From assembly GCA_015490755.1 (NCBI GenBank), contig WFXF01000016.1, positions 1 through 52,335 on the forward strand: DNA of 52,335 nucleotides, given 5' to 3'. This document shows, in pieces, positions 1 to 8,962 of this stretch. The notes under the pieces were generated by a model that ran no database searches, was not told the origin of the DNA, and saw nothing but the letters and a program-made list of their open reading frames with translations. Each line of letters opens with the position of its first letter. Within the stretch, counting starts at the first letter, position 1. The position numbers and the translations under genes were made by a program. Origin of the DNA: Gammaproteobacteria bacterium (GTDB lineage Bacteria; Pseudomonadota; Gammaproteobacteria; JAADGQ01).

Positions 1-151
1 ACGGAATAACTTCTGCAACTATGGCGTAGAAATTTTGCTTCGGCTCAAACGATCTCAAGAGGCGCATAGCTGGCCTATGTAACGATTGAGATTGTTTGAG
101 CCGGAGTAAAAGAGCAAGTCAGAGTGCAGAAGTTATTTCGTGAACGTTCCT
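1..151 (-). repeat. MITE-like palindromic repeat, copy 1 (cut by the window edge)
   Basis: Read on the minus strand this matches the repeat at 30819-30979 with only about two visible mismatches until its far end, which the window truncates. The outer arm starts AGGAACGTTCAC at 151, and the inner arms (GGCTCAAAC... and ...GTTTGAGCC) form a long hairpin. The copy begins right at the 3' end of the Hsp70 gene and shares two bases with its stop codon (150-152). No open reading frame is contained, so it is a non-autonomous element. Its hairpin probably also acts as a barrier or 3' stabiliser for the Hsp70 transcript; that role is inference. Confidence 0.8.
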
Positions 152-1910
152 ATGTATCACTATCAGAACGAAAAAGACAGATCAGGTAAGAGAGGTCACC
201 TACTTTTCGAAAAATCTCTTCATCATCACTCCTTTTAGAAACAACCTTTTTAAGAGCTTCTAACGCTTCAACAATATTTTCCCGCAGCTCTCCATCAATA
301 TGCACTAAAACTTCATCCTCTGCCTCACTAATCACTGCTTGAGCCAGCAATAAAGGATAATTTTCCATATTTTCATCTTGCTCTGTTTCAACTTCACAAG
401 AATCATCTAAAGCATTAATTCGTGCTTTAGAGTCATTTAAAGCTTGCTCGCTTAAACCACCAGAAGCGCCATCAATCGTTACTGTTTTTTGTAAACCTGT
501 ATTCTTTTCCTGGGCCGTAACATGTAACAAACCATCAAGATCCAGTTTAAATGATACTAAAATGGGGTTTCCAACAGGCACATCTTCCAACCCTTCTACC
601 ATAAATTTACCTAACTCATGGTTTTTAAGTGCATCAGGATCTTCACCTTGGTAAACATTAATTTCGACCGAAGTCTGACCCTCTGTGGCCGTATAGAAAA
701 CTTCACTTTTTTCAATCGGTAATATGCTATTTTTTTCAATGATAGGCATAAAGCTATAAGGGAAAATTTCACCATCCGAGTTATCCAGAGTACTGATACC
801 AAAAGTATAAGGCGTAATATCAATCAAAACACCCGACACAGGCTCTCCGGAAATTGCTGCAGCCTGCATGGCTGCACCGGTTGCAACACAAAGAGACGGA
901 TCTATTTCAGCATGTGGTTGCTGATTAAAAATTGACTTGAGGCGACGTTGAACCAGTGGTGTGCGTGTAGATCCACCTACCAAAACTACCTGATCAATAT
1001 CAGCTGCATTTAATTCAGCACGACGCAGTGCAATATGTACCGACTTTAATGTTTCATCCACAAAAGGCTGAATCATCGTTTCATATTCATCCCGTGCTAA
1101 TTCCCACTCAAAAGGGAGTGGTTGACCATCCTGATCATGAGCCAGTGACTCTTTTTTTATTTGCACAAAAGGGTGATCCGTCAAAGTGATTTTTGCCGCT
1201 TCAGCTATTTGCCGTACACGCACCATAGCAGTGCGATCACTTGACAGATCGACACCACCTTCCAACATCAAATCCAGTATTTTTGATACGATTTTTGCAT
1301 CAAAATCATCACCGCCCAGATATGGATTACCATGGCTCGCCAATACTTCAATGACACCATTTTCAATCGCAACCACGGAAACATCGAACGTACCACCACC
1401 CAAATCATAAACCAATATGCGTCGGGAAGTTTTCTCATGCTCTTCGTAAGCAAGTGCAGCTGCGGTTGGTTCGTTAATCATTCGCACAACGTCAAGCCCG
1501 GCAATCATTCCAGCCTCTTTTGTTGCCAATCGCTGACTATCAGAAAAATAAGCGGGAACAGTTACAACCGCTTTATTGACTGGCATACCCAGATAATCTT
1601 CTGCCAATTTTTTAAGGTGTTTTAAAATCAGCGCAGATATTTCTTGCGGAGTATAATTTTCATCATCAATCGTCGCATGATAATGACTTCCCATGCGCCG
1701 CTTGATTGATTTAACCATGCGTTCAGGAGAGAGAATATGCTGCCTTTTTGCCGCCTCACCGACAACAGCCTGACCACTTTCAGAAATTCCAGCAATGGAT
1801 GGAACCACAAAAGAGTCACCCTCTTTAATCACCGTCACCTGACCATCAATAACGACAGCAATAGCCGAGTAAGTGGTTCCTAAATCAATACCAACAATGA
1901 CATCTTTCAT
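150..1910 (-). CDS. Hsp70 family molecular chaperone (DnaK-like)
   Basis: ATP-dependent chaperone of 586 residues, shorter than housekeeping DnaK (about 640). The nucleotide-binding domain shows phosphate-1 IDLGTTYS (about residue 8), the INEPTAAALAY segment, phosphate-2 VYDLGGGTFDVS and the adenosine motif VLVGGSTRTP. A substrate-binding beta domain follows (about 370-490), then a short, acidic helical lid. It is the last gene of a four-gene minus-strand operon, 14 bp after a J-domain gene, so it is probably a specialised second Hsp70 rather than the grpE-dnaK-dnaJ chaperone. The stop codon touches a MITE-like repeat, so the C-terminal end may have been shaped by that insertion. Family assignment is secure; the specific client is unknown. 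Confidence 0.93.
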   Translation of the reverse strand: MKDVIVGIDLGTTYSAIAVVIDGQVTVIKEGDSFVVPSIAGISESGQAVVGEAAKRQHILSPERMVKSIKRRMGSHYHATIDDENYTPQEISALILKHLKKLAEDYLGMPVNKAVVTVPAYFSDSQRLATKEAGMIAGLDVVRMINEPTAAALAYEEHEKTSRRILVYDLGGGTFDVSVVAIENGVIEVLASHGNPYLGGDDFDAKIVSKILDLMLEGGVDLSSDRTAMVRVRQIAEAAKITLTDHPFVQIKKESLAHDQDGQPLPFEWELARDEYETMIQPFVDETLKSVHIALRRAELNAADIDQVVLVGGSTRTPLVQRRLKSIFNQQPHAEIDPSLCVATGAAMQAAAISGEPVSGVLIDITPYTFGISTLDNSDGEIFPYSFMPIIEKNSILPIEKSEVFYTATEGQTSVEINVYQGEDPDALKNHELGKFMVEGLEDVPVGNPILVSFKLDLDGLLHVTAQEKNTGLQKTVTIDGASGGLSEQALNDSKARINALDDSCEVETEQDENMENYPLLLAQAVISEAEDEVLVHIDGELRENIVEALEALKKVVSKRSDDEEIFRKVGDLSYLICLFRSDSDT

Positions 1911-1924
1911 GGAATTAAATCTCT

Positions 1925-2149
1925 TTACTTCTCCTGTTGCATCACTTCAGACGCAACAGGCAGGTGAAACAAGCGATAAGCAGCCCGTGTTCGCTCTGTT
2001 TTCAAGTGATCATAAGCATCTTGAATTTCACGAAACTCATACGGTGCAGTTGAAGGTGGAAATGCCCTGACCTGCTTTAAATAGGCTTTTTTTATTGTGT
2101 GATCATCCGCATTAACTGCAACACCCAATACATCAAAGGCTGTTTTCAT
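1925..2149 (-). CDS. Small J-domain protein with a degenerate HPD motif
   Basis: About 74 residues from the ATG at 2149 (MKTAFDVLGV, the normal opening of a J domain); in-frame ATGs also exist at 2161 and 2170. The fold pattern is clear: FDVLGV, then IKKAYLKQVR, then the loop, then FREIQDAYDHL and RAAYRLF. The loop that should carry HPD, which stimulates Hsp70 ATPase, reads FPPS instead. It overlaps the end of the upstream TPR-like gene and lies 14 bp before the Hsp70 gene, so it is almost certainly that Hsp70's dedicated partner. No zinc-finger or C-terminal substrate domain is present. Whether it stimulates ATPase without HPD cannot be told from sequence. Confidence 0.8.
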   Translation of the reverse strand: MKTAFDVLGVAVNADDHTIKKAYLKQVRAFPPSTAPYEFREIQDAYDHLKTERTRAAYRLFHLPVASEVMQQEK

Positions 2150-3383
2150 TAGCAACTTCATCCACGTCATTCAAAAAAATAGCAACATCACTTAAAAACT
2201 GCCTGGGACCCTCAGTATCCAGCAGGTGAACCACCTCTTTCAACACCTCATGTTCAGAGCCATCAACTTTAGAGGGATCGCCTTTGACAAAGCTATAAAT
2301 TTCATAATAGTTAAAAACAGCATGCCCCTGAAACTGCTGACGCGCACGCATTGCAAACCAGAGCGCTTCATCAAAAGCCTCAATCTGGCACAGCACATCA
2401 CAACATTGAATATAGTCATCAACAGCCGATAATTTTTTTGCAACACACTGAATCTGATCAAAACAGGCCGCAACCGGGTATTTAATGGCTATAAAATCAG
2501 CGTCCCAATATTGCTCAATTACTGCAAACAGAGCCATCAACTCATCACGTCCAACTTCAGTGTTTTGTAACGGATGATCCTGTTTAAAAGTCGCAACAAA
2601 CTGAGTTGCAGCAAAGCCCAGCTGAAGCGCCTCAACAAGCAATACAAAAGAGAACAGTAGATCATTGCTCAATCGACGGGCTACTCCATTCAGGAGCGAC
2701 TCGGCAAGAGCCCCATTACCCGCCAGCTGCAATAACAATATTTCAACAGTTTGAACCTGAAGTAAAAGTACATCGGCTGGATTAACCGCCAATGCATCTT
2801 CGATCAGTTTTTTTGCCTGCGTATATTGCTGCTTTTTGACCTGTTGACGTACCTGATTTAAACAGGCTTCAACAAAAAGTCGCTTCGCTTGAAAATTGAT
2901 ACCATCAAGATCAAAAAGGGTTCTTGCATGATCGGCTGCTTGAATATAGTCATAGCGTGCATTAGCCGCTTCAATCGCAACCTCCAATACATCACGATCA
3001 TTGGGCAGTTGCCTGACAGCTTCACTCGCGAGACGCTGATAAGCCTGGATATCTGCCTGATCCAAAGCAAGATCAATCAGCTGCAAATAAGTTGTTTTAT
3101 CTTTTGGGTCGAAACGTAAACTCTCTTCAAGCAGAGCCTGACAATTTAACGAAGGCTGTGACAGATGTTTTTCACTCTGCTCCCGCTTTTCATTCAACAT
3201 AACAATATGGCGCAGAATCAGTGCTTTTTCTAATGATGAAATAGATTCAATTTCAGCAGACTCTGCCATTTCAAATCCGCTGAGCCATAACTTCATCGCA
3301 CGGCTCCACTGCTGTGCCATTTCCGCATTCAGCGCCTGGCCACGCAAGCGCTCAAATGAATGGCTTAAAACGTTCGATGACAC
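2133..3383 (-). CDS. Helical TPR-like protein of the Hsp70/J-domain operon
   Basis: A 416-residue soluble protein with no signal peptide or membrane segment. It is built of helical pairs rich in Ala, Leu and Gln with TPR-like spacing, for example AKKLIEDALAVNPADVLLLQ (about 190) and ALLEESLRFDPKDKTTYLQL (about 80). It probably serves as a scaffold or client adaptor. It sits 8 bp after suhB and overlaps the J-domain gene by 17 bp, so the TPR, J and Hsp70 proteins are likely made together. No catalytic motif is visible. The repeat assignment is by pattern only. Confidence 0.72.
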   Translation of the reverse strand: MSSNVLSHSFERLRGQALNAEMAQQWSRAMKLWLSGFEMAESAEIESISSLEKALILRHIVMLNEKREQSEKHLSQPSLNCQALLEESLRFDPKDKTTYLQLIDLALDQADIQAYQRLASEAVRQLPNDRDVLEVAIEAANARYDYIQAADHARTLFDLDGINFQAKRLFVEACLNQVRQQVKKQQYTQAKKLIEDALAVNPADVLLLQVQTVEILLLQLAGNGALAESLLNGVARRLSNDLLFSFVLLVEALQLGFAATQFVATFKQDHPLQNTEVGRDELMALFAVIEQYWDADFIAIKYPVAACFDQIQCVAKKLSAVDDYIQCCDVLCQIEAFDEALWFAMRARQQFQGHAVFNYYEIYSFVKGDPSKVDGSEHEVLKEVVHLLDTEGPRQFLSDVAIFLNDVDEVANENSL

Positions 3384-3391
3384 TTACAATG

Positions 3392-4174
3392 CTACTTCAT
3401 ATGGGGATGAATCGTTTGCAACATCCCTTTGATCATTTTAGAGTTTCCAGCAACAATATCACCCGTACCCATAAAATCATGTCCTCCATGTAGATCTGTA
3501 ATCAAACCACCCGCTTCTTGCACAATCAACACACCGGCTGCAATATCCCAGGGTTTCAACCCCATCTCCCAAAAACCATCCAAACGACCCGCAGCAACAT
3601 AAGCTAAATCCAACGCCGCAGAGCCTGGGCGACGAACTCCTGATGTTTGAGTAACAAATGACTTAAGCATACCTAAATAGCGATCAAGACGACTAAAGTC
3701 TTTATAAGGAAAACCTGTACCCAGTAACGAACCGGATAAACTACGATGACCACTGACTCGAATACGCCGATCATTCATTTGAGCACCGCCACCCCGAGTT
3801 GCAGTAAACAGCTCTTGACGCATAGGATCATATATCACAGCCACTTCCAGACGGCCTTTATATTGAAGTGCAATTGAAACAGCGAATTGTGGGAATCCGT
3901 GGATAAAGTTCGTTGTGCCATCCAGTGGATCAATAATCCATAAATAGTCATCACCTGAATGGTTGCCACTTTCCTCAGCTAGAATTGCATGATCTGGATA
4001 CGCTCTCTTGATCACATCAATAATCTGTAATTCGGCTTTTTTATCAATTTCAGAGACAAAGTCGTTTTGATCTTTTACAGTAATCTTCAGTCGATCAGTT
4101 CGATCAACAGCACGGGAAATGGTATCCCCAGCTTTACGAGCAGCACGGATAGCAATATTCAGAGTTGGATTCAT
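3392..4174 (-). CDS. suhB: Inositol-1-monophosphatase family protein SuhB
   Basis: A 260-residue Mg-dependent phosphatase, full length for the family. Metal-binding motifs are present in order: AEESG (about 66-70), IDPLDGTTNF (81-90) and PWDIAAG (about residue 213). SuhB proteins hydrolyse myo-inositol-1-phosphate; in enterobacteria SuhB also joins the ribosomal RNA antitermination complex. Here it leads an operon with a TPR-like protein, J-domain protein and Hsp70, which is not its usual neighbourhood. Upstream lies a 250 bp divergent intergenic region shared with the acyltransferase gene. Confidence 0.93.
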   Translation of the reverse strand: MNPTLNIAIRAARKAGDTISRAVDRTDRLKITVKDQNDFVSEIDKKAELQIIDVIKRAYPDHAILAEESGNHSGDDYLWIIDPLDGTTNFIHGFPQFAVSIALQYKGRLEVAVIYDPMRQELFTATRGGGAQMNDRRIRVSGHRSLSGSLLGTGFPYKDFSRLDRYLGMLKSFVTQTSGVRRPGSAALDLAYVAAGRLDGFWEMGLKPWDIAAGVLIVQEAGGLITDLHGGHDFMGTGDIVAGNSKMIKGMLQTIHPHMK

Positions 4175-4269
4175 TTTGATAATTCAGTCAACAAAACGTG
4201 TAATGATATCACTTTTCAATGATATAAAAAATTGGGAGGTGCTGGATCAATGCTAGCAACTTTGCAATA

Positions 4270-4292
4270 TGAATTTAACCCTGTTAAATTCA
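4270..4292. promoter_or_regulatory. Perfect inverted repeat in the suhB/acyltransferase divergent spacer
   Basis: TGAATTTAAC and its exact reverse complement GTTAAATTCA flank a 3-base CCT. The site lies between two divergent genes in an AT-rich 250 bp spacer and has no run of T after it, so an operator or mRNA hairpin is more likely than a terminator. Which gene it serves is unknown. Confidence 0.4.
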
Positions 4293-4358
4293 TTACTTTC
4301 TAAACGCTCGCCCCCTTCTTTAATTTTATTTATACAATTCTCAAAATTAATTAAAGTA

Positions 4359-4386
4359 TCGATACAAGCGATAAGCTAATTATACT
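4359..4386 (+). promoter_or_regulatory. Possible sigma-70 promoter for the acyltransferase gene
   Basis: TCGATA (4 of 6 to the -35 consensus) lies 16 bases before TATACT (5 of 6 to -10), ending 41 bases before the ATG at 4428. The -35 half lies in a TATCGATA palindrome. This is consensus matching by eye in an AT-rich region, so chance is a real alternative. Confidence 0.35.
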
Positions 4387-4427
4387 CTGAATAACTTACA
4401 TATCCATGGGAAATCACAAAGATATTC

Positions 4428-5570
4428 ATGAAATACAAACATATAGAACAACTCACATGGTTAAGGGGGATTGCTGCATTTTTAGTTATTGTGGCCCACT
4501 CAATTGATGCGACCAAAGTAAAATATTCTGATTCTGATGTTATAAGCAACTTTCCACCTATGAATTTTTTGGACTTGGGATTTTTTGGGGTTGCACTCTT
4601 TTTTGTCTTAAGCGGCTGTGCATTATGGATTAGTAACAGACGTTTTGACAGCCATAGAGGTGTTATCAAATTTTATATAAAGCGAGTATTCAGAATATGG
4701 CCCGCCTTTTTTGTATCGATATTACTCTATTTGGTTTTCATTCAGGTTTTTAAATATTTCTATCTACATGAACCGAGAGGTTTATGGATCGAATTCCTCG
4801 CAAATAGTGATTTTTCTTTTGCCAATATTCTTCAATATTTAAGCCTGACATCCAACCTTACAGGCCCTAATAACATAATAAATGTTGCATACTGGAGTCT
4901 TCCTGTTGAATTCCAGTTCTATATCATATTTCCTTTATTAATTGCTGCGATAATGTTCGCACGTACATTGGGCCTTATTTTTATCGCTATTGTTCTCTAC
5001 CTTATAGGTGCATTTCAACTCATTGAAATAGATCGATATGAAGTATTCACTTTAGCCTTTACGTTTTGTGGAGGAATTTTAATTGGGTATTTATATACTG
5101 AAAAAAAAGTCAATACACAAATGAGTATGCGATTCGGTATTGCTTTGTTAATTTTACTTTTCATATTAGCGGCATCAGTAAGAAACAACTATTTTCACCT
5201 TCCAAAACATATATTTTATAATCAGCAACTAAACTGGAATTTATACGGCTTACTAGCAATACTATGTGTTTTTGTGGTTTTATATACAAAGTTTGATATT
5301 AAAGAGTCTTTTATTACAAGGTTCTTGAAACAATATGGTGAAATCTCGTATAGCACATATTTATATCACAACATATTTGTTGGAATTTCTGTGCTTATTA
5401 TTGTTAACACTGGCCTTTATGGTGATGAGATAAAACTATTTTTTACCTTTTTTCTGACCCTGTTTTTTAGCTATTTTGCCGCTATCTACTCTTATCGATA
5501 CATAGAATTGCCAGGAATCAATCTTGGTAGGCAACTTATTAAAAAGATACAAAAGTCTCAAGCAATATAA
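4428..5570 (+). CDS. Membrane O-acyltransferase (acyltransferase 3 / OafA family)
   Basis: A 380-residue polytopic inner-membrane protein with about ten hydrophobic helices. It opens with the family signature LTWLRGIAAFLVIVAHS, whose Arg and His are the conserved catalytic-region residues. Family members move acetyl or other acyl groups onto sugars of O-antigen, exopolysaccharide or peptidoglycan. There is no fused C-terminal SGNH domain, but the next two genes encode separate CE3-like SGNH lipoproteins. The gene 29 bp downstream is co-directional, so an acylation/deacylation unit is plausible. Base composition is more AT-rich than in the flanking housekeeping genes. Confidence 0.9.
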   Translation: MKYKHIEQLTWLRGIAAFLVIVAHSIDATKVKYSDSDVISNFPPMNFLDLGFFGVALFFVLSGCALWISNRRFDSHRGVIKFYIKRVFRIWPAFFVSILLYLVFIQVFKYFYLHEPRGLWIEFLANSDFSFANILQYLSLTSNLTGPNNIINVAYWSLPVEFQFYIIFPLLIAAIMFARTLGLIFIAIVLYLIGAFQLIEIDRYEVFTLAFTFCGGILIGYLYTEKKVNTQMSMRFGIALLILLFILAASVRNNYFHLPKHIFYNQQLNWNLYGLLAILCVFVVLYTKFDIKESFITRFLKQYGEISYSTYLYHNIFVGISVLIIVNTGLYGDEIKLFFTFFLTLFFSYFAAIYSYRYIELPGINLGRQLIKKIQKSQAI

Positions 5571-5599
5571 ATCAGTCATTTTATGCGAGGTCTATACCT

Positions 5600-8500
5600 G
5601 TGTTTTATAAATTATCCGCCCCAGCTTTACTAACTACACTGCTTATTACTGGTTGTGATGGAAGCCCTGTCCCTATTGTGGATGACCAGGGTGTGGCGCC
5701 TGTCGCCTTTGATGATACGCTGCATCTGATAGAAGATACTTCAAAACGAGAGACTGCAAGGGCAACAGACCGTGACGGTGATACACTAACATTTTCAATT
5801 AAATCCCCCGCCACCAAAGGAAATGCTGATTTTCTTGATACAGCAACGGGAGAGTTTGAATATATTCCCTACCCAAACGAAGAGGGTGATGACTCTTTTA
5901 TCTTTGAAGTGACTGATGGTAAGAATACAGCCTCTGCAACAATATCTATCAGTATCCTTGGGATTCCAGATCCAGCCACAGCAGGTAATGATCAATTTAC
6001 AGTGCTTGAAGGGGCGTTGCTCTCTATCAATTCTAAAAATGGAGTGCTTGCCAATGACAGTGCCGTCGATAAAAAAGACTCCCTGAATGCAGCCACCCTT
6101 ATTCAAGATGCACAGCATGGCAATCTGACTCTTAACCCTGATGGTTCGTTCGAATATCAACATAATGGCTCCGAAAACAGCAGCGATGAATTTATCTATA
6201 AGGTATCCAACAGTACAGGAGCGGCAACAGCCACTGTCACACTCACGATCACTCCAGTCAATGACGCTCCTGTAGCGCTCAACGATAGCGGCTCCGGCTA
6301 CCTGATTGGAAAAGGCGGCACTCTAAATAATTCATCATTGAATGTTTTAAACAATGATTCAGACGCAGAAGGCGATCAACTGGAAGCGATACTCACAAGT
6401 CAAGCAGGCAAGGGGTCAGTCTCTTTAGCACCGGATGGAACATTTAGCTATACCCATAACGGCACAAACAGCACTTCGGACTCTTTTACCTATCAGGCAA
6501 AAGACAGTAATGGCGCACTATCAACTCCTGCAACGGTCACTATTGTCATTAATGAGCCTCCTGTTGCCGTTAATGATGCATACACGCTACAAGGATCGGG
6601 ATGGGTAATAACCGGCAACCTTCTCACAAATGATAGTGACCCTGAAAGCAACCCACTTTCAATTCTAACAGCTGATGTAACAGATCCAGCGCATGGTAGC
6701 GTTACTGTAAATTCGAATGGCAGTTTTAGTTATACCTATAACAAAAGCGGCGCCACTCAAGACAGCTTCACCTACCGCGCTTATGATGGCTTTGGAAAAA
6801 GTAACGAAGCAACTGTAACACTTGATATTCACACCCTTCCAACCGCCGTAGCTGATAACTATTCAGTGATCATAGGTAAATCGATTTCTGTTGAAGCTAA
6901 CGCAGGCGTTAGAAACAATGACTCTGATGCTGAAACAGCAACAGACAATCTGCTTGTTTCACTCATAAGTACACCCGCGTGTACAGCAACAGGTGGATTT
7001 ACACTCAATAGTGACGGAAGTTTTAACTACACCCATAACGGTAATGAAAGCTGCGCTTCTGACAACTTTACATACAAGGTAACAGATGCTGCCGGAGGAA
7101 GCGCGACAGCGACCGTTACAATCACTGTTCTTGATAATGTACCTGTCGCCGCAAATGATACCTTTCAAGTAGCTGAAGCGGGAAGTGTATCGCCAGATTT
7201 CGCTAGCGGCGTGCTCGCCAACGACGACGACAATGAAACTGCAAAAGCTGATCTGGTCGTTACACTCCTTCCGAATACTGGGCCACAATGTGCCACTGTA
7301 GCACCCTTTATACTTGATACTGACGGAAGCTTCAGCTATACCCATAACGGCGATGATAACTGCAACACTGACAGCTTTAAATATCGAGTCACCAATGAAA
7401 ATGGTGGAAGTTCCACTGCGACTGTAACACTCAATATTGATATTCAAAATGATGCGCCTTACTTTTTACCTGGCCACAATGGAAATTCAACCAATGGCTC
7501 AAATGAATATGAAGTGCTGGAGTTTGATCTTGCAGGTTCCAAAGCAAAGAACACCGGCTTGTTACGTACAGTTGAAGATGATGAGAATGACCCGCTTGAA
7601 TTAAGGGTTATAACAGGCCCGCAACATGGAACACTCAAACTCAAACTGGGTAATAGCTACATCACATACCAAAATGGCGACACAAGGCTTTTTAGTGAAG
7701 ACTTCAGTTATAATTATGATGGGGAAGGCCCTTACAATTATGGCAATACACTTGATTTAGCTAAATGTGCTAACGGAAACCCTTCCGAAGTCTTCGCTGG
7801 CCTCACAAGTGACCAAATTGAAGCCATTTCCAGCAATGAGTCTCAAGTACCTTTCTGCTGGCAAAACAAAGACACGATCGAAGTAGTAGCCGTTGACTCC
7901 TATGGTAATGAGAGCCAGGCAAGCACCATCAATCTCTTCTTAAACGTCCAGCCTGTAGCTATGGATGATGATGGCGTAACAACGGCGATAGATACCCCTG
8001 TTGTAATTGATGCATTTGCCAATGATTACGATAGAGATGGCGCAATCGTTCCCTCCAGAGTATTTGGCTTGAGTTGCTCCGATGGAACGATAGAATATGA
8101 AAATGAAAAATTAAAATACACTCCCACAGCAAGTTTTTCTGGTATAGCAACATGCAAATACAAAGTAAGAGACAACAAAAGAGTGTCGTGGAATACAGAT
8201 TATATTGGCGCACCCTCTAATGAAGCGACCATCACTATTAACGTGGGTGGCTCTGAAAATACAACTAATCATGATGTAACAAGCAATTGTGAGACCCAAA
8301 AAATCATGCCGCTGGGAGATTCTATCACCGAAGGAATTACATTCGGTGAAGGCTCATCCGAAACCAGCTTGCCAATAATGTCAGAGCGATCTGGCTACCG
8401 AAAACCACTATATGACCTACTGTCTTCCTACAACATTGACTTTGTGGGCAGCCGATCTAGCGGCAATGGTGGCGACAATGATCACGAAGGTTATCCAGGT

Positions 8501-8956
8501 AAGCCGGCTGACTGGATTCGTGATAATGTGACTACTTTTCTGAACAATAATCCTGCTGATATTATTCTGTTACACATCGGTACCAACGATCTCAACTACT
8601 ATAATGCAACACCCCAGGTACCAGATGGTGTTCGTGCAGAAATAGATGGCATACTTACAAAAATAAATGAGTGGGCAGCATCTAAAGAGGCAGACGTTAA
8701 CGTACTTCTTGCACAGATTATTGACTTCAATAACCCAAGCAACCCCAACGTAAGCACTCTCAATAACATGATTGGCAGCATGGGATCCAGCACATGGAGC
8801 AATATTGATGTAACAATTGTTAATCAATATAATGCTCTGGTAGATAGAAGTGAAGGCGGAGACTGGGCCGATGAACACCACCCTTCAACCAATGGCTATG
8901 CAAAGATGGCAGGGCGCTGGAAAGATGCTCTACTACCTTTGCTAAACCAGTGCTGA
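5600..8956 (+). CDS. Cadherin/VCBS-repeat lipoprotein with C-terminal CE3-like SGNH esterase
   Basis: An 1118-residue envelope protein starting at GTG 5600, with GAGG nine bases upstream. The signal peptide ends in lipobox LITGC, so the mature protein should be lipid anchored. About six tandem bacterial cadherin/VCBS-type beta domains follow (roughly residues 30-610, each with a GSFSYTHNG-like strand and DSFTY), then further beta-rich spacer domains. The C-terminus is a GDSL/SGNH hydrolase: IMPLGDSITEG with nucleophile S908, HEGYPG, LLHIGTNDL, and D1091/H1094 in DEHHPS. This motif set matches carbohydrate esterase family 3 (acetyl xylan esterases). It probably displays a polysaccharide deacetylase away from the membrane. 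It converges with a paralogue six bases away. Confidence 0.88.
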   Translation: MFYKLSAPALLTTLLITGCDGSPVPIVDDQGVAPVAFDDTLHLIEDTSKRETARATDRDGDTLTFSIKSPATKGNADFLDTATGEFEYIPYPNEEGDDSFIFEVTDGKNTASATISISILGIPDPATAGNDQFTVLEGALLSINSKNGVLANDSAVDKKDSLNAATLIQDAQHGNLTLNPDGSFEYQHNGSENSSDEFIYKVSNSTGAATATVTLTITPVNDAPVALNDSGSGYLIGKGGTLNNSSLNVLNNDSDAEGDQLEAILTSQAGKGSVSLAPDGTFSYTHNGTNSTSDSFTYQAKDSNGALSTPATVTIVINEPPVAVNDAYTLQGSGWVITGNLLTNDSDPESNPLSILTADVTDPAHGSVTVNSNGSFSYTYNKSGATQDSFTYRAYDGFGKSNEATVTLDIHTLPTAVADNYSVIIGKSISVEANAGVRNNDSDAETATDNLLVSLISTPACTATGGFTLNSDGSFNYTHNGNESCASDNFTYKVTDAAGGSATATVTITVLDNVPVAANDTFQVAEAGSVSPDFASGVLANDDDNETAKADLVVTLLPNTGPQCATVAPFILDTDGSFSYTHNGDDNCNTDSFKYRVTNENGGSSTATVTLNIDIQNDAPYFLPGHNGNSTNGSNEYEVLEFDLAGSKAKNTGLLRTVEDDENDPLELRVITGPQHGTLKLKLGNSYITYQNGDTRLFSEDFSYNYDGEGPYNYGNTLDLAKCANGNPSEVFAGLTSDQIEAISSNESQVPFCWQNKDTIEVVAVDSYGNESQASTINLFLNVQPVAMDDDGVTTAIDTPVVIDAFANDYDRDGAIVPSRVFGLSCSDGTIEYENEKLKYTPTASFSGIATCKYKVRDNKRVSWNTDYIGAPSNEATITINVGGSENTTNHDVTSNCETQKIMPLGDSITEGITFGEGSSETSLPIMSERSGYRKPLYDLLSSYNIDFVGSRSSGNGGDNDHEGYPGKPADWIRDNVTTFLNNNPADIILLHIGTNDLNYYNATPQVPDGVRAEIDGILTKINEWAASKEADVNVLLAQIIDFNNPSNPNVSTLNNMIGSMGSSTWSNIDVTIVNQYNALVDRSEGGDWADEHHPSTNGYAKMAGRWKDALLPLLNQC

Positions 8957-8962
8957 TTAGAA

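Noticed and set aside
6959-7447. Antisense reading frames inside the VCBS-repeat gene
   Set aside because: They have no ribosome sites or recognisable domains and follow from repetitive codon use on the coding strand.
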